NCBI GenBank assembly: GCA_017939945.1 | Contig: JAGAZS010000009.1 | Coordinates: 1-7,637 of the forward strand | From: Schwartzia sp. (in: firmicutes) | Lineage (GTDB): Bacteria > Bacillota > Negativicutes > Selenomonadales > Selenomonadaceae | Direction of reading: 5' to 3' | DNA length: 7,637 bases | Shown: positions 5,551 to 7,637 of the stretch, one piece after another | Numbering within the stretch: position 1 is the first letter of the stretch | Layout of the letters: every line of letters begins with the position of its first letter | Notes under the pieces: generated by a model | What the model was told of the DNA's origin: nothing | What the model saw: the letters and a program-made list of their open reading frames with translations, nothing else | The model's database searches: none | Translations under genes and position numbers: made by a program

Positions 5551-7155
5551 TCAGTCCGGCGTCAAGATCGCGGCCAGCGTTCCGAGGAACATGAACAGCA
5601 GGAAGCCGCCCACGGCCAGCAGCGGTCCCCAGCCCGCTATCTCTTTCAGATCCTTGATCGTGGCCCAGAGGGAACTGTTTCGCGCGTTGTCCGACTTCAC
5701 GGGCTTCGTCTTCCCGTTGGGCAGGATCATCCGGAAGACCGGGTAATTGTAGACGCGGATTCGCCCGACGGCAATCCAGAGGATGATCGTGATGGGAACG
5801 GTGAGCACCATCCAGACGCCGTTGTACTGGTATTGCGCGACGCCGTCGAAATCCAGCATCCACGCGCAGATCGCGGGCAGCCCGTTGAACACGATGACGC
5901 CGAGCAGCGTCATGATGATGCGGAAGGGCGTATAGAAAGCCATCGTGACCGGAACCATCTCGCCGTTCACCGGCTCCATGAAGACCGCCTTCGTCGTCGT
6001 GTCCTCGATGGTATCCTCGCCCTGCGTGACGCTGAGCTTCGACTGCACCCGTTCGGCGCGGCTCTTTTCGGACTTGAACACAACGCGCCGGAATTCCTCG
6101 CCGCGCCCGTCGCTGAACGCCGTGAAGAAAATCAGGCCGAAAACCACCGCCGTCATGCCCGCCAGCTCGATGTTCGGCTGCCAGAGCCACATCAGGAAGG
6201 ACACAAGCAGCGTCATGACCGTCGGCTCGATCAGCCACGAAAGCACTTTTTCCTCTTTCGTTTTCGAGACGGCGACGCGCCCCGTCTGGCCGTTGACCAC
6301 CGCCAGCACCGGGCCGATCTTCAGCACATAGGCGGGCAGCAATGCGGGCAGGCGCAGGATGTCCCCCGCGTGCATTCTCATCGTGATGCCCGTGGTCTGC
6401 AGCTGCTTTTCCACGTCGGGACGGAAGCCCTCTCTGACTTCCTCCAGCACCCGCTCTTCCGTTTGTTTCGCGTTGATATCCGAGAGCTTGACGCGCTGGC
6501 CCGCGATGAAGGCGAACTCGAAAGTCCGCGCCGCCGTCCATTCGAAGGGCTCCATGGCGTCCAGCACGAGATTGTCGAGCTGCTTCGAGGTGTTGACCGC
6601 GAGGCCGTTCAAAAAGCCGCCCACATGATATTTATAGTCGGAAAAGGTCTCCATGCGCTCCGCCTCGGCGCTCACCGGCCCGCGGATCAGCTCGTAGGGC
6701 AGATAATAGCCGCGCAGGTTCTTGATGGACGCCAACACCTTTTTGGCCTCTTCCTGCTTCTGGTTTTTCTGCGCCCATTCCTGAAGCCGCGCCCGCGCCT
6801 CGTCCTCGGTCAGCACGAACGGGATGATGACCTCCGGCAGCTCCGAGGCGGCAAAGGCCCGCCGCGCAAACTTGCCGCCGCAGAACTCGCAGTTTCCCAT
6901 GGCCTCGCCCTCGGGAATCACGACCTCGGCGCCGCAGTTCTGGCAGACGCATTTTTCCTCGGCGACGCTCTTGTCCCGCAACACTTCCTTCTTGCGGGCG
7001 TCCCGCCACTCACCGAGCCGCTGCACCGGCTCATGGACGTCCGTGGTGCCGCCGCAATACCCACAGTGGTACTCCTGATGCACGATGTCGTACTCCGCCG
7101 GCGCCCCGCAGTAGGAGCAATAAACGGCAAGAGGATTGTTCTTCGTCTCGCTCAT
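5551..7155 (-). CDS. Membrane protein with two N-terminal zinc ribbons (VNGQTG family)
   Basis: A 534-residue protein. Two zinc ribbons open it: C13xxC16...C31xxC34 and C71xxC74...C89xxC92, each of the CxxCG type. Next come PEVIIPFVLTEDEA (107-120), GYYLPYELIRGP (149-160), and LLPAYVL...VVNGQTGRV (272-294). From memory this order marks a family of bacterial zinc-ribbon membrane proteins often loosely annotated as TFIIB-type zinc-ribbon or primosomal-protein-like; the primosome link is not supported here. Predicted membrane segments are about 305-325, 329-347, 412-434, 446-464 and 508-531. A charged region (350-390) between the second and third segments is probably cytoplasmic. ATG at 7155 is the only start: an in-frame TGA lies five codons upstream and AAAGGAAG precedes it. 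The ATGA overlaps the stop of the nuclease-fragment frame. It is likely the first intact gene of the operon and the only one with a large cytosolic domain. The molecular role is unknown. Confidence 0.88.
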   Translation of the reverse strand: MSETKNNPLAVYCSYCGAPAEYDIVHQEYHCGYCGGTTDVHEPVQRLGEWRDARKKEVLRDKSVAEEKCVCQNCGAEVVIPEGEAMGNCEFCGGKFARRAFAASELPEVIIPFVLTEDEARARLQEWAQKNQKQEEAKKVLASIKNLRGYYLPYELIRGPVSAEAERMETFSDYKYHVGGFLNGLAVNTSKQLDNLVLDAMEPFEWTAARTFEFAFIAGQRVKLSDINAKQTEERVLEEVREGFRPDVEKQLQTTGITMRMHAGDILRLPALLPAYVLKIGPVLAVVNGQTGRVAVSKTKEEKVLSWLIEPTVMTLLVSFLMWLWQPNIELAGMTAVVFGLIFFTAFSDGRGEEFRRVVFKSEKSRAERVQSKLSVTQGEDTIEDTTTKAVFMEPVNGEMVPVTMAFYTPFRIIMTLLGVIVFNGLPAICAWMLDFDGVAQYQYNGVWMVLTVPITIILWIAVGRIRVYNYPVFRMILPNGKTKPVKSDNARNSSLWATIKDLKEIAGWGPLLAVGGFLLFMFLGTLAAILTPD

Positions 7156-7337
7156 GATGGCTTCTTCCTTTCAGTCATGGTAATATGCTCATCATCGTTA
7201 CCGGCAAATGCACATTCGTCGGCATAAGATTCCCGTGCCTTGGAATCGGCCACTCGCATAAGCATTCGATAATGTGTCCAACTCAATTGTGAACGCAGCG
7301 CGTTCACAATTGGAAAGGCCTCATAAAATAGCCGCAT
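7152..7337 (-). pseudogene. Internal fragment of a DUF1016/YhcG-type nuclease gene
   Basis: A 61-codon frame whose first 45 or so residues (MRLFYEAFPIVNAL, LSWTHYRMLMRV, then KARESYADECAFAG) read like the DUF1016 N-terminal domain found in YhcG-type proteins, which also carry a PDDEXK nuclease domain. The similarity stops near 7205. The last 16 codons are simply the leader and ribosome binding region of the next gene, ending in a TGA that overlaps its ATG. Upstream of the ATG the frame reads only a few codons before a TAA (about 7361-7359), and no convincing Shine-Dalgarno is visible. Family members are several hundred residues long, so both the start and the whole nuclease domain are missing. 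This is a relic, probably left by insertion and deletion in a defence-type region. Expression as a peptide cannot be excluded but looks unlikely. Confidence 0.72.
7284..7312. repeat. Perfect 13-bp inverted repeat with 3-base loop
   Basis: The arms CAATTGTGAACGC (7284-7296) and GCGTTCACAATTG (7300-7312) match perfectly around AGC. The repeat lies inside the nuclease fragment, over the codons for PIVNALRSQLSW. No T-run follows on either strand, so it is not a standard terminator. It could form a strong hairpin in RNA or single-stranded DNA, or be a dimeric regulator site with inverted TTGTGAACG half-sites. Confidence 0.85.
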
Positions 7338-7420
7338 CTTCGACCCCGATAATAATAATTATTTTGGCCATTAAAATTCACGGAATCTTGCCTTCCCATT
7401 GGGGGCGCTTTGGAATTACA
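7338..7420. other. AT-rich spacer between RsiV-like tail gene and nuclease fragment
   Basis: This 83-base gap is clearly richer in A+T than its surroundings, especially 7350-7379 with runs of AAT/TTA. It follows the stop of the right-edge gene. A minus-strand promoter for the operon could lie here (several TATTAT- and AATAAT-like hexamers), but I find no convincing -35 partner. No clear terminator hairpin with a T-run is visible. Confidence 0.4.
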
Positions 7421-7637
7421 TTAACGTAATGCCTCGATGACCTCCGGTGCTCCGTCCGCGCCTACGCGGCAGCGGCGGTGCGCTTCTTGCAGCGGCACGC
7501 CCGTCACGTTCAGCTTGAAATTCTCCGGATCGGTCATCACGAACCATTCCTTCGGCGTCGACTCCTCGAAAATCAATTCGTTCCGCAGGGTAAAATCGCT
7601 GCTGCACTCGACGCGGTGAATCTCGCCGCCCGTCAAG
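7421..7637 (-). CDS. C-terminal part of a third RsiV-like secreted paralogue (runs off right edge)
   Basis: The frame is open to the right edge, with 72 residues visible. It ends WFVMTDPENFKLN...CRVGADGAPEVIEALR. The same tail is found in the two full RsiV-like proteins of this window (ADPEDFNM...CRVGADGTPEV and SDPENFLM...CRVGADGAPEA). The preceding stretch GGEIHRVECSSDFTLRNE also lines up with GDKPVLVPMQQQFTRRAD of copy 2. It is therefore most likely the end of a third paralogue, with its signal peptide and DUF3298 domain beyond the window. It is separated from the downstream operon by the AT-rich spacer and the nuclease fragment, so the third copy may once have been contiguous with the others. 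A different N-terminal domain joined to the same tail remains possible. Confidence 0.8.
   Translation of the reverse strand, partial: LTGGEIHRVECSSDFTLRNELIFEESTPKEWFVMTDPENFKLNVTGVPLQEAHRRCRVGADGAPEVIEALR

Noticed and set aside
7160..7215. Promoter for the zinc-ribbon gene inside the nuclease fragment (TTTGCC, 17 bases, TATTAC)
   Set aside because: Only 3/6 and 4/6 matches to the consensus; too weak to annotate.
5377..7227. Very long plus-strand open frame (616 codons) opposite the zinc-ribbon gene
   Set aside because: The product is His/Arg/Asp-rich low-complexity sequence without domains, while the minus strand gives clear CxxC ribbons and membrane segments. It is the mirror of GC-rich codon bias.
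7284..7312. CRP-type or lac-type operator
   Set aside because: TGTGA and TCACA half-sites are present but are 11 bases apart instead of the 6 of a CRP site, and the lac-like half-sites are also wrongly spaced. Only a generic palindrome is claimed.
7284..7312. Intrinsic terminator
   Set aside because: The stem is strong but no T-run follows it on either strand.
7415..7430. Near-palindrome ATTAC...GTAAT at the stop of the right-edge gene
   Set aside because: The arms are only 5 bp, in AT-rich sequence at a stop codon; it is compatible with chance.
1..7637. CRISPR array, tRNA, rRNA or insertion-sequence ends
   Set aside because: I see no regularly spaced direct repeats, no tRNA-like cloverleaf, no rRNA signature and no transposase or terminal repeats in the window.

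Overview
The window comes from a bacterial chromosome that is GC-rich by eye (well above 50% G+C). Every gene I can support lies on the minus strand, so transcription runs from high to low coordinates. Shine-Dalgarno sites are strong and purine-rich, and several exported proteins and two lipoproteins are present. The style of the secreted RsiV-type proteins and of the zinc-ribbon membrane protein suggests a Firmicute, and my best guess is a Negativicute of the Selenomonas/Mitsuokella kind. That placement is inference from memory; there is no rRNA or marker gene here.

Layout in transcription order. (1) 7637-7421: the C-terminal end of a secreted RsiV-like paralogue, cut by the window edge. (2) 7420-7156: an AT-richer gap holding an internal fragment of a DUF1016/YhcG-type nuclease gene, which contains a perfect 13-bp inverted repeat. 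(3) 7155-5551: a membrane protein with two N-terminal zinc ribbons and five predicted membrane segments. (4) 5502-4666: a secreted protein with an EF-hand-like loop. (5) 4649-3333 and 3299-1965: two full-length secreted paralogues with an RsiV-type DUF3298 domain and a shared C-terminal tail. (6) 1954-1610: a small three-helix membrane protein. (7) 1593-1384: a 69-residue protein resembling Imm32-type immunity proteins. (8) 1340-315 and 294-1: two paralogous lipoproteins, the second starting at TTG and cut by the left edge.

Gaps between genes from 7155 down to 1 are only 10-48 bases, each gene has its own ribosome binding site, and I see no intrinsic terminator between them. They therefore probably form one operon, or at most two. 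Nearly everything encoded is exported or in the membrane, so the locus is best read as a cell-envelope or surface cassette built largely by tandem duplication (RsiV-like proteins at least three times, lipoproteins at least twice).

RsiV-family domains are known to bind lysozyme in Bacillus subtilis RsiV. Here they follow a signal peptide, with no sigma factor and no anti-sigma region nearby. A role in sensing or neutralising a host or competitor wall-active protein is possible but unproven.
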